Virus record (IMG/VR): IMGVR_UViG_3300025141_000029
Span: 93,734 to 157,733 of that record
DNA from: a virus
Direction: 5' to 3' (one strand)
Length of the DNA stretch: 64,000 nucleotides
Each line of letters begins with the position of its first letter. The first letter of the stretch is position 1. Positions 39,051 to 46,438 of this stretch are shown in pieces. The translations under genes and the position numbers were made by a program. The notes below the pieces were generated by a model. That model was not told where the DNA came from, did no database searches, and saw nothing but the letters and a program-made list of their open reading frames with translations.

Positions 39051-39795
39051 ATATTCTTTTATAATCCAAATTTGCTTGTTCTAGTTTACATTCTTGATAA
39101 TCAATATTCATCCGGTGTTTATCTAGGGCCTCTTGGCTTATATTTTGTTCATCAAACACTCCGCGGCCTGCGTAGTGAATAATATGACTATTAAACCTGT
39201 TTGGGTTGCCATTCCATGGTTCACTAAACATTGTCATATGATTGAAGTGATAGGATAATGGAAATACCTTATAATTATTTTTTTTAATCTGATATCCAAT
39301 ATGTACATCATCCGTCCCGTGATCTGTATAAAAATTTCCATTAATTGGTTGAAATATGTCGCGATGACATTTTGATGTAACAAAAACACCAGTATTGATA
39401 TATCCCGAAGTCCACCCAATTTGTCCAAATAGTTGCTGAGCCTTCACCATCCAGTGTCGGCGGATGGCTGCCCGATTTCCTACATCTTCATAAACTGTCC
39501 CAATGTGGTCGTAAGGAACGTGTTCAAATAAATTTGGACAAGATGGTGTAATAAGTGTATCACCATCAAATTGAATTATTCTGTCATACTCTTCGTGAAG
39601 ATTGTAGTGTTCCATAATCCTAAAATGCCACAAGCCGTCGCCGCAGCCCGAGCGCGCTGCTTCGCAATTTAATGTCTCGTCTAGCAGCATAAAATCTGCA
39701 CCAACTTTTTTTGCATAATCTTTAAATATCGGATGAGTTAAAGCTGCCCAGCCTTTAACTTTGCTGTCTGCTCTGGTTGTTATTAGAAGTTTCAT
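39043..39795 (-). CDS. GT8-like glycosyltransferase
   Basis: 250 residues. 'YDRIIQFDGDTLITPSCPNLFE' contains a DxD-type metal site ('FDGDTL', residues about 74-79). 'GYINTGVFVTSKC' and 'HIIHYAGRG' follow, matching the GT8 order DxD, then NTGV, then HxxG. The donor is unknown. An AAGGAATAA Shine-Dalgarno region is not needed here because the upstream gene is 42 bases away. The gap 39796-39837 is AT-rich and may hold a weak promoter. Confidence 0.65.
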   Translation of the reverse strand: MKLLITTRADSKVKGWAALTHPIFKDYAKKVGADFMLLDETLNCEAARSGCGDGLWHFRIMEHYNLHEEYDRIIQFDGDTLITPSCPNLFEHVPYDHIGTVYEDVGNRAAIRRHWMVKAQQLFGQIGWTSGYINTGVFVTSKCHRDIFQPINGNFYTDHGTDDVHIGYQIKKNNYKVFPLSYHFNHMTMFSEPWNGNPNRFNSHIIHYAGRGVFDEQNISQEALDKHRMNIDYQECKLEQANLDYKRIYG

Positions 39796-39837
39796 TTATT
39801 ATTCCTTATTTTGTTTATTATTATAAATATTTTTTTA

Positions 39838-40476
39838 TTATTTAATGTTTTCAAATAGTGGCACTGTTTTTGGACCAAAGGGTCGCGGCTTCTCAATAAC
39901 CGTTACTCTGTGTACCTTGTTTTGTTGAATGAATTCATCAACAATTTTAACATTCTGTTCTCTGCAGAGTTCATCTAAGTTATAAAATCCGGCTGCGAGA
40001 TTCTCACTTATATTATGTCGTAGATCTCTTACTTTATCATCAATGGTAATGATTACTCCACCATCTTTTAGACTAGAAACCATCTTTTTAAAAGTTAGTC
40101 TGGTACCCCAGCTTTCTTGAAGATAGAAAACTCCAAACATAAAGATCACATCAAAATCTTTCTCTTTAAAATTCTGGAACTCTGTCCTAGAGAAGAGGAC
40201 ATTTTTTCGATGGTGATTTTCATTTATATCCCTAAATGCGTCGACGGCATGAATAGATTTTGCCCTTTCACTTAAAAATGATGTATATCTTCCATTTCCA
40301 CATCCTATATCAAGTACTTTACTTTCAGGTGTAAAATATCCTTCTATATGTGGCCATATCTCAGATTGAAATATTTCCATTGTGTTTAATGGATTTAGGG
40401 CTTCAAGGTCATTTTCCTGATATCTTTGTAGGCCCGTGCCTAGGATCGGTATTAAATTAACATTACTCTTATTCAT
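39838..40476 (-). CDS. SAM-dependent methyltransferase
   Basis: 212 residues, class I methyltransferase. 'SKVLDIGCGNGRYTSFL' (about residues 53-69) is motif I with the GxGxG loop. 'SIHAVDAF' supplies the acidic ribose-binding residue and 'KDFDVIFMFGVFYLQ' is motif IV. The substrate is unknown; position between a minimal aminotransferase and a GT suggests O- or N-methylation of a sugar. Overlaps the upstream gene by 8 bases. Confidence 0.75.
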   Translation of the reverse strand: MNKSNVNLIPILGTGLQRYQENDLEALNPLNTMEIFQSEIWPHIEGYFTPESKVLDIGCGNGRYTSFLSERAKSIHAVDAFRDINENHHRKNVLFSRTEFQNFKEKDFDVIFMFGVFYLQESWGTRLTFKKMVSSLKDGGVIITIDDKVRDLRHNISENLAAGFYNLDELCREQNVKIVDEFIQQNKVHRVTVIEKPRPFGPKTVPLFENIK

Positions 40477-41086
40477 TCTCGATTACCTCACATTTTTTAT
40501 AAAGTGGCATTGTTCTTAAATCGCGATATGGAGGATTTTCTCCTTGATCTTCATGATAATCCGGAAATACTTGTAACAACGTCAAACCTCTAGCAGCCTG
40601 TTCTGGAGTCATGTACATATTCCATCCGCATATTTCAATATCATCATCAATATGATCCCTGCCTTCATATCTAGCTAGCTTAAACCACTTGGCTGCGTTT
40701 AAATCATCGGTTAAAATCATGCCGCCTTTCCCTATCTTAAGATTTTTTTTAGTTTGGAATGAGATACACATATAAGACCCGGGGATATACATATTGGATG
40801 TAAATCTTTTGGCAGCATCATAAATTGGATAGGGCTCCAGTTGGTATATGCCCTTCCACTCATAATCTCTTAATTTAACAGTGCCGCCGGCGTGGATTAT
40901 AGTTTGAGGCACAGAAAGGTATGTTTTACAGGGGATTGTCACATCTTTGACCTTTAAATATTTGCAGCACATCATTAGTCCATCTGTACAATTATCCACA
41001 GCTATTGCATATTTTGACCCACAGTATTGAGCAATATTCTCTTCAAACATTTCTACGACGTGCCAAGGATTATTCTTTAATTTCAT
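40469..41086 (-). CDS. compact DegT/DnrJ-type sugar aminotransferase (205 aa)
   Basis: PLP-dependent aminotransferase fold reduced to 205 residues, about half the usual 370-400. The key residues are kept: 'IYDAAKRF' (Asp to the pyridine N), 'SFQTKKNLKIGKGG' with the Schiff-base Lys in register, and 'NMYMTPEQAARGL'. Start chosen at 41086 because its ATG overlaps the preceding stop as ATGA; an upstream ATG at 41152 would overlap by 70 bases. It ends right after the 'MTPEQAARGL' helix, so the C-terminal small domain is missing. It could be a true minimal enzyme or a decayed one. Confidence 0.65.
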   Translation of the reverse strand: MKLKNNPWHVVEMFEENIAQYCGSKYAIAVDNCTDGLMMCCKYLKVKDVTIPCKTYLSVPQTIIHAGGTVKLRDYEWKGIYQLEPYPIYDAAKRFTSNMYIPGSYMCISFQTKKNLKIGKGGMILTDDLNAAKWFKLARYEGRDHIDDDIEICGWNMYMTPEQAARGLTLLQVFPDYHEDQGENPPYRDLRTMPLYKKCEVIENE

Positions 41087-41787
41087 GTTCTTTCCGCAAA
41101 AAGTATAATTTGTTCTGGATGATGGAATGGTAGCCTTCCCAACACCTGGCAATTTCCGTAATACTCTGTTAAAACTTCTTCATAAACAGATATCTGGGAT
41201 TTCATATCTCCAATTATTGCATATTTGCATCGGGGAAGGAATTCTTCAAAAATCTTTTCCTGATATTCAACTGGCATTTCCGATATCGACATCCATGCCA
41301 AAAATAAATCATAGTCTTTAATCGCCTTATCCGCTTGCGGAAAGGAGGGGGCCCATCGTACATATGATGGATCCGAAACCTCCGCGGTCTCGCTAGAATA
41401 TAAATCAACTTTCTTATTGTTTTCCTCTAAAAAAACCTTTGTAAATTTTAACATCTCTTCAAATTCAACAATTGAATATTCTGTATCTGGTTCTAATTCT
41501 AAATATTCATTACATAGATTTCCATATGCTGCCCCGAACTCAATTATGCTTTGAGGTGGGGTGGGCAAAAGGTCTGTAATATTTTTGGCGCGCTCATACA
41601 TCTGCTTTGTATTTTCTCTAAGTGGAGATGGCACAAGCATTCTCATAACATTAGAATGTGCAAAATTAAATTCTTCATCTGCCGGAGTTTCGTTTAGGAC
41701 CTTTTTGATAGAAGCCCAAAAACTCTCGTCACAATCAACTCTATAATTTCTTAACAAACTTAAATTTCTTGATTTTCTATTACTCAT
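41083..41787 (-). CDS. putative sugar O-methyltransferase
   Basis: 234 residues. The region 'SIIEFGAAYGNLCNEYL' (about 79-95) is a class I methyltransferase motif I (ExGxxxG), with 'EYSIVEFEEML' following. Later 'DLFLAWMSISEMP' is the catalytic loop region. The overall pattern resembles the 'putative sugar O-methyltransferase' proteins of O-antigen and phage glycan clusters. Start ATG overlaps the stop of the 50-aa cupin gene (ATGA), and its own stop overlaps the next ATG, so it sits in a tight coupled chain. Confidence 0.65.
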   Translation of the reverse strand: MSNRKSRNLSLLRNYRVDCDESFWASIKKVLNETPADEEFNFAHSNVMRMLVPSPLRENTKQMYERAKNITDLLPTPPQSIIEFGAAYGNLCNEYLELEPDTEYSIVEFEEMLKFTKVFLEENNKKVDLYSSETAEVSDPSYVRWAPSFPQADKAIKDYDLFLAWMSISEMPVEYQEKIFEEFLPRCKYAIIGDMKSQISVYEEVLTEYYGNCQVLGRLPFHHPEQIILFAERT

Positions 41788-41936
41788 TTCCCCACTCTAT
41801 AAATTAAATCACCATCTTTGGAATATATTACCATACTTTTTCTAGATTGTATATAGAATACTTCATCTTTTATTTTATGATAGTGCCACGAACATCTCTT
41901 ATTTTTGACAAATTTAATTTCCAAAGAAGTCTTCAT
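41784..41936 (-). CDS. 50-aa mini-cupin
   Basis: A short gene between the HAD and methyltransferase genes. ATG at 41936 lies inside the HAD gene end and the TGA overlaps the next ATG (ATGA at 41784-41787). The protein contains 'RCSWHYHKIKDEVFYIQ' (residues 14-30), a clear cupin motif 1 (HxH, four residues, then E). The rest of the cupin barrel (motif 2) is absent, so it is half a normal cupin. Such cupins act as sugar isomerases or epimerases; at this size it might be a remnant or pair with the 139-aa cupin nearby. Coupled overlaps on both sides favour expression. Confidence 0.6.
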   Translation of the reverse strand: MKTSLEIKFVKNKRCSWHYHKIKDEVFYIQSRKSMVIYSKDGDLIYRVGK

Positions 41937-42234
41937 CTTTCATTCCTTTATCGTCGATATAAATGTCGCCGGCCGGCTTTCCTAATTTAACGCCATGAAA
42001 TTTGACACCCCAGCTTTTTAACTGTCTATCGGTAAAAGTATAAAATTCTGGCCATGCTTTGCTTCCGTCGTTATCATTTCGACCCATACCCCGGGCTGTA
42101 TAAAAAAATATTGTGTGTCCTTCGTCATAAAGTTCATTCACTTTTTTGATTCTTTCTTTAAAAGGGAGGGCCTCTTCATAATTTCCATCTGTTTGAGTAC
42201 AAATTGTGCCATCTATATCAAATACATAAGTCAT
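41914..42234 (-). CDS. small HAD-superfamily phosphatase
   Basis: 106 residues. HAD motif I is 'VFDIDGTIC' (D6 nucleophile, D8 acid), motif II-like 'FYTARGMG', and the C-terminal 'KPAGDIYIDDKG' supplies the Lys and acidic Mg ligands. It is a capless HAD of the kind found in capsule and LPS clusters. In a heptose-type pathway a GmhB phosphatase would remove the 7-phosphate after kinase action. This enzyme could take that place, although it is shorter than GmhB (about 190 aa). Start overlaps the transaldolase stop (TAATG). Confidence 0.75.
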   Translation of the reverse strand: MTYVFDIDGTICTQTDGNYEEALPFKERIKKVNELYDEGHTIFFYTARGMGRNDNDGSKAWPEFYTFTDRQLKSWGVKFHGVKLGKPAGDIYIDDKGMKDEDFFGN

Positions 42235-42902
42235 TATTTAATCCATTCTTCAAAATCTTTTAAAAAGCCACTTACAGATTCGTCTGTTTTTGGATGTTTC
42301 ATCGATTTTTGAATTATATTATAGCCGGCAGTCACAATATGGGAGCCGGCGCTCCATGCATTCTCTAGATCGTAGCTATTTCTAATGCTTCCTGCTATAA
42401 TTTCACAATTCAAATTATTAGAATCAATAAAATTTCGTACTTTTCTTAAAACTTTAAGTGGGTCTCCATCAGCATCAAAAAGCCTATTATAAAACAAAGA
42501 AACATATCTGGCGCCAGAAAGGGCCGCTAATTCCATTTGGGGAGCTGTAAAACAACAAGTACAATTAACTGGAATTCCTAAATTGGTTAATTCATTAATA
42601 ACTTGTAATTCTTCATAACCAACTGGTATCTTAATATTTAAGCCGCTGTAATTTAATTTTTGTATAATCTCCCTTGCTTGAGAAACCATCTCTTTCGGAT
42701 CTGATGCAAAAACTTCGACGCTTAATGGAGCAACGTTTTTATAATTTTTACAAAGACTTACAATTTTTTTAATATGTTCATAAAAATTTGCTTTTGGCTC
42801 TTTAGCTAGCAAAGAAGGGTTTGTAGTAACACCTTGAATTACTCCTTTGGTCATAGCATCACTAATCTGTTCTAAATTAGCTGTGTCTAAAAATAATTTC
42901 AT
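42234..42902 (-). CDS. talC: transaldolase, TalC/fructose-6-phosphate aldolase type
   Basis: 222 aa, the length of the short transaldolase/FSA family. 'MKLFLDTANLEQI' and 'GVTTNPSLLAK' open the barrel. 'NIKIPV' carries the Schiff-base Lys (K91). 'CCFTAPQMELAALSGARYVSLFYNRL' (shortened to its beginning: CCFTAPQ) and 'EIIAGSIRNSYDL' complete the signature. It transfers dihydroxyacetone units between sugar phosphates and can form sedoheptulose-7-phosphate. Cyanophage TalC is usually linked to pentose-phosphate flux. Here it sits between a cupin and a HAD phosphatase in a sugar-nucleotide operon, suggesting precursor supply. Confidence 0.85.
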   Translation of the reverse strand: MKLFLDTANLEQISDAMTKGVIQGVTTNPSLLAKEPKANFYEHIKKIVSLCKNYKNVAPLSVEVFASDPKEMVSQAREIIQKLNYSGLNIKIPVGYEELQVINELTNLGIPVNCTCCFTAPQMELAALSGARYVSLFYNRLFDADGDPLKVLRKVRNFIDSNNLNCEIIAGSIRNSYDLENAWSAGSHIVTAGYNIIQKSMKHPKTDESVSGFLKDFEEWIK

Positions 42903-43322
42903 TTAAAAATCCTCTATGTGTTTGTATGTCTTCCCATCTTCAACTATATGTGAATCACCATCATCATCTAAAGTAGAGAATTCGATAATTACTGTGTCTT
43001 CTATGGCAATTCTCATATGCATGAGCCCGGGGGGAATGTGAAATATGTCTCCGGAATTCATTAGGAATGACGTATTCTTTGCCCTTCCTATTCTTGTGCC
43101 TACTTTGAGTATTCCAGATTCAATATAATAAGATTCTTCTTTTTTAACATGATATTCCATACTGCTTTGAGTACCTTTTTTCATAAAAATTCTTTTTACA
43201 GTATATTGATCATTTTCGAAAAGAGTCTTCATGTTTCCCCAATATTTTTTCACCTCTTTAATAGGTCGTGATTTTGGAGGTAACTGTTGACGACCATATC
43301 TTATTTCATCACTTTTGTCCAT
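42903..43322 (-). CDS. cupin, mannose-6-phosphate isomerase type II-like
   Basis: 139 residues forming a single cupin barrel. Motif 1 is 'SSMEYHVKKEESYYIESGIL' (E-x-H with a downstream E; the usual first His is replaced by Glu). Motif 2 is 'IFHIPPGLMHMRIA' with P-x-x-x-H. This resembles the C-terminal domain of mannose-1-phosphate guanylyltransferase/phosphomannose isomerase proteins. The reaction is unassigned; a sugar-phosphate isomerase or metal-binding regulator is possible. It overlaps the AraD gene by 14 bases and abuts the transaldolase. Confidence 0.75.
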   Translation of the reverse strand: MDKSDEIRYGRQQLPPKSRPIKEVKKYWGNMKTLFENDQYTVKRIFMKKGTQSSMEYHVKKEESYYIESGILKVGTRIGRAKNTSFLMNSGDIFHIPPGLMHMRIAIEDTVIIEFSTLDDDGDSHIVEDGKTYKHIEDF

Positions 43323-43998
43323 AATATTTCTGGCTTCCGTGTTTTCTTAAAAAATGCTTATTTAACAAATTTTCATCGAATTCAACAAGCTTATTATAGC
43401 ATAAGTTTATTGTTTTGTACGCCATTTCAGCAATATTTTCTAACACGACCGCGGTCTTCAACGCATTGTCTAAGCTATCGCCCCATACAAATACGCCATG
43501 AGAAGGCGAAAGCGCTGCAGGCATTTCCCGAGGAGATATATTTTTTTCTTTAAAATATTCTACAATTTTCAAACCAGTGTTTCTTTCATATTCATGCTCT
43601 ATTTCTTGCGGACTTAAATCTCTAACAACAGGTACCTCGCCATAAAAATAATCAGCATGCGTTGTGCCCATACAAGGAATACTTATCTTTGCTTGAGCAA
43701 AAATGGTACAATACTTAGAATGAGTATGGATTATCGCTTTAACTTCTGGAAATGCTTTATACAAAATAAGATGTGTTGGAGTATCAACCGAAGGTTTTAG
43801 GCCGCTTAGATGGATTTCTGTCTTTAAATCGATCTTGGATAACTTTTCCTCTGTTAAGTCGCTAAAAGGTACCCCAGAGGGTTTGATATATATATTATTA
43901 TCGTCGAAGCGACAGCTAGCATTTCCCCATGTAGAGATAACCAATTTTTCTTCTTTTAATCTTTTATTAACTTGAACTAATTTATGTAAATCATTCAT
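43309..43998 (-). CDS. araD: L-ribulose-5-phosphate 4-epimerase (AraD), class II aldolase fold
   Basis: 229 aa. The AraD/FucA fold is shown by 'STWGNAS' (22-28), 'KPSGV' (39-43) and 'HTHSKYCTIFAQA' with zinc ligands H91 and H93. 'GTTHADYFYG' (111-120) is the hallmark of AraD rather than fuculose aldolase, and 'SHGVFVWG' gives the third ligand H167. It interconverts L-ribulose-5-phosphate and D-xylulose-5-phosphate. In this operon it may tune pentose-phosphate precursors for an activated sugar, or act on a related keto-sugar phosphate. Coupled to the kinase gene by an ATGA overlap. Confidence 0.85.
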   Translation of the reverse strand: MNDLHKLVQVNKRLKEEKLVISTWGNASCRFDDNNIYIKPSGVPFSDLTEEKLSKIDLKTEIHLSGLKPSVDTPTHLILYKAFPEVKAIIHTHSKYCTIFAQAKISIPCMGTTHADYFYGEVPVVRDLSPQEIEHEYERNTGLKIVEYFKEKNISPREMPAALSPSHGVFVWGDSLDNALKTAVVLENIAEMAYKTINLCYNKLVEFDENLLNKHFLRKHGSQKYYGQK

Positions 43999-44756
43999 AT
44001 TTTTCCATTAATATAGTCAGCTGCATATTTATTGGCTTTTTCTGGATTTTCAAAAGATAGAAATGCTGCGTAAAAACAATCGCCGGCACCAATTAGGTTC
44101 TTTGGATTATCAATTGCGTTCGTCGGATATATAATTCCATTAAGTTCGCATCCCTTTTCCCCTTTTGTGATTAATATATTTTCTCTTCGCTTGAACGAAT
44201 CAGCCTCGGCCTCGTTACATATTAGATAATCCATATTCATATATTTCGTAAAATTGGATTGATGGCTTGATATTTGAGAAGCTCCAAAAGTTATCGCTTT
44301 GCTTTCCAAGCTTCTATTAATCATTTTTTGTGAAATTAAACCACAGCGATAATCTGAAAATGCTATTACATCAAAATTATTAAAATCTAAATCAATATCT
44401 AAATTCAAATTTTCTTTATTTGTATCATTAACTTGTAAATATTTATATCTCTCATTTCCGTGTTTCACAAAAAACCTAGATTTAATATTTTCTATATCGC
44501 TACTTAGATTTAAAAACGTCAACTTATTCTTTTTAAGAAATTTATATTCAGAATCTTTAGACATGCTGCTGGCGAATGTTACATCTAAGCCAAAAGAAGC
44601 AGCATATTTGGCTACATTTGAGGCGCCTCCAAAATTTATTTCTTTATCAATATATGAGGTTTTCATTGTTGGAGATTCTAAAGATAACCCAACAGCCTCA
44701 AGATTGAAATTTTTATCGATAATTGTATCGCCGATAATTAAGATTCTTTTTTCCAT
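43995..44756 (-). CDS. PfkB-family sugar kinase, HldE N-domain type
   Basis: 253 aa PfkB (ribokinase) fold with the features of the heptose-7-phosphate kinase half of HldE: 'RILIIGDTIIDKN' start, 'SLESPT' in the place of 'SPEAPV', 'NFGGASNVAKYAASFG' (41-56) and the catalytic 'IGAGDCFYAAF' with D226. It is shorter than the HldE kinase domain (about 310-320 aa). It would phosphorylate C1 of an aldose phosphate. Its ATG overlaps the RpiB-HldE-C gene by 19 bases, so the two halves of HldE are split but co-translated. Confidence 0.8.
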   Translation of the reverse strand: MEKRILIIGDTIIDKNFNLEAVGLSLESPTMKTSYIDKEINFGGASNVAKYAASFGLDVTFASSMSKDSEYKFLKKNKLTFLNLSSDIENIKSRFFVKHGNERYKYLQVNDTNKENLNLDIDLDFNNFDVIAFSDYRCGLISQKMINRSLESKAITFGASQISSHQSNFTKYMNMDYLICNEAEADSFKRRENILITKGEKGCELNGIIYPTNAIDNPKNLIGAGDCFYAAFLSFENPEKANKYAADYINGKI

Positions 44757-45607
44757 GAACTCAAACCATAAATTTTCTTAATAGTATTTGTTGTTGAATA
44801 ATTTTCAACAAGAGAATAGATTTTTATTTCGATATCTTCAGATACACTATCTCTTTCGCGAACCTGTTCTTTTGTCCATTCCCCACCTTTAACCAAAATA
44901 TCAGGCATTAAACTTTCTCTTAAATCATGAGGATCAATATCATCAAAAATAATTACCTGATCAACTACATTTAAAGATTCTAAGATTTTTTTCCTATCAT
45001 TTTGATTATTAATTGGACGATTATCGCCTTTTAATTTTTTGACTGACATGTCTGAATTGATACCAATGATCAATTTATTACCCAGGCTTTTAGCAAAATT
45101 TAAAAGTTCAATATGGCCGGTATGAAGAATATCGAAAACACCATTTGTAAAAACAATTTCTTTTTCTTTGTTAGACAATTTTTCAATTCTTTTGACATGT
45201 CGGCCTTGTCCAAATTCTGTTTCAAGCCAAAAATTTAATATTTCTTTTGCTTGAGGATATGGAGTAATCCAACTACCCAAACATAAAATATTCGAATCAT
45301 TATGCTCGCGACATTTTGGCGCCGTAAATTGATTGTGTACCAACGCAGCTCTTATTTTTTCATTTCGATTAGCTGCGATGCTCATGCCGACGCCGGTGCC
45401 ACATATCAAAATACCTTTATGTACATCACCCGAAGCAACAATATGAGATAACTGATTAGCATAATCTACATAATCTACTTTAGTTTTACTTTCGAAGGGC
45501 CCTATATCAATGGTATCAAATCCTTTTTCTTTTAAAAATATATGCAGTTCTTTTTTTAATTCCACGCCATTATGATCTGACGCCAATAGAATTGTTTTAT
45601 TTTTCAT
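44738..45607 (-). CDS. RpiB-type sugar-phosphate isomerase fused to HldE-type nucleotidyltransferase
   Basis: Two-domain fusion, 289 aa. Residues 1-140 are RpiB: 'LLASDHNGVELKK', 'VDYVDYA', 'GILICGTGVGMSIAANR' with catalytic C69, and 'CREHNDSN' with H102. Residues 148-289 match the adenylyltransferase half of HldE: 'VFTNGVFDILHTGHIELL' (HTGH at 162-165), 'IGINSD', 'LKGDNRPIN' and 'DILVKGGEW'. The fusion implies that the isomerised aldose phosphate becomes a nucleotide sugar, with RpiB in the place of GmhA. Start set at 45607 (eleven-base overlap with the upstream gene); an in-frame ATG at 45625 is also possible. Confidence 0.85.
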   Translation of the reverse strand: MKNKTILLASDHNGVELKKELHIFLKEKGFDTIDIGPFESKTKVDYVDYANQLSHIVASGDVHKGILICGTGVGMSIAANRNEKIRAALVHNQFTAPKCREHNDSNILCLGSWITPYPQAKEILNFWLETEFGQGRHVKRIEKLSNKEKEIVFTNGVFDILHTGHIELLNFAKSLGNKLIIGINSDMSVKKLKGDNRPINNQNDRKKILESLNVVDQVIIFDDIDPHDLRESLMPDILVKGGEWTKEQVRERDSVSEDIEIKIYSLVENYSTTNTIKKIYGLSSWKKES

Positions 45608-46436
45608 TTCTACACCATTCGTCAAACATGTTCAAAGCTTTGTTTTTTTGATCTCGAATTTTTTCTATTAATTCGTTACCCTTTAAATATGAATAATCTT
45701 CGCTAGCAAAACCTAACATATTTGGAGTAGTCACCAAATTACAATTCAGCATTTTAGCTTCTGCGGCGAGACGTGAAAATGTTTCCAGCACTTGTGGAAA
45801 AAATATTAAATTTTCACATTCTGCCAATTGAGCTAAGAAATCATAATAATTATTAGATTTAATTAAGTGAGGCTTAATTTCTCTATGTTGGCAATATTTT
45901 AATGCCCTGTCTAGACCTTTGACTGGATTTTTATTATCTACAACGCCAAATTTATACTTTTTTTCTACACGAGATAAAACAGCTAAATGATCAAGTGTTT
46001 TATCACGCCACAAGCTACATCCAATATTAGATACATTATTAGAAATACTATTCTTTTCTAAAATATCTTTACATATTCTACTAAGAACAATAACCTTCTG
46101 TGCTTTTTTGTAAAATTCTTGATGAATTAGTTGATCAGGAGGGATTTCAAAATCTTTGAATTTAGAAGCATCCCGTGTTCTTACGTATTTGTGATCATGC
46201 TCATATATAAGATATTTTTTATCTGTAAGCCAATCGCGGATCGGGATAGGAAGAGTAACGAAATTTGATACAATATATAAATCTTCTTGTTGTAAAGAAT
46301 CAAGATTAATTTGGGAACATCGATATTTTGTCAAATGATGTTTCTGCAATAAAAAGTCAATTAATACTGCATCATTTAGTTCACCGCCTCCTTGTAGATT
46401 TTCTACAAAAAGATCTCCTAAAAATCCTATCTTCAT
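45597..46436 (-). CDS. glycosyltransferase, GT4-like
   Basis: 279 residues, shorter than typical GT4 (about 370). The start 'MKIGFLGDLFVENLQGGGELND' has the Gly-rich GT-B N-terminal loop. 'KVIVLSRICKDILEKN' and 'NLIFFPQVLETFSRLAAEAKML' are GT-B C-domain features, with the E-x7-E-like acidic pattern. Donor unknown; it precedes the RpiB-HldE fusion with an overlap, so a nucleotide-heptose or nucleotide-pentose donor is an attractive guess only. Confidence 0.65.
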   Translation of the reverse strand: MKIGFLGDLFVENLQGGGELNDAVLIDFLLQKHHLTKYRCSQINLDSLQQEDLYIVSNFVTLPIPIRDWLTDKKYLIYEHDHKYVRTRDASKFKDFEIPPDQLIHQEFYKKAQKVIVLSRICKDILEKNSISNNVSNIGCSLWRDKTLDHLAVLSRVEKKYKFGVVDNKNPVKGLDRALKYCQHREIKPHLIKSNNYYDFLAQLAECENLIFFPQVLETFSRLAAEAKMLNCNLVTTPNMLGFASEDYSYLKGNELIEKIRDQKNKALNMFDEWCRNEK

Positions 46437-46438
46437 TT

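Noticed and set aside
39822-39829. TATAAATA on the rightward strand
   Set aside because: No rightward gene follows; all neighbours run leftward.
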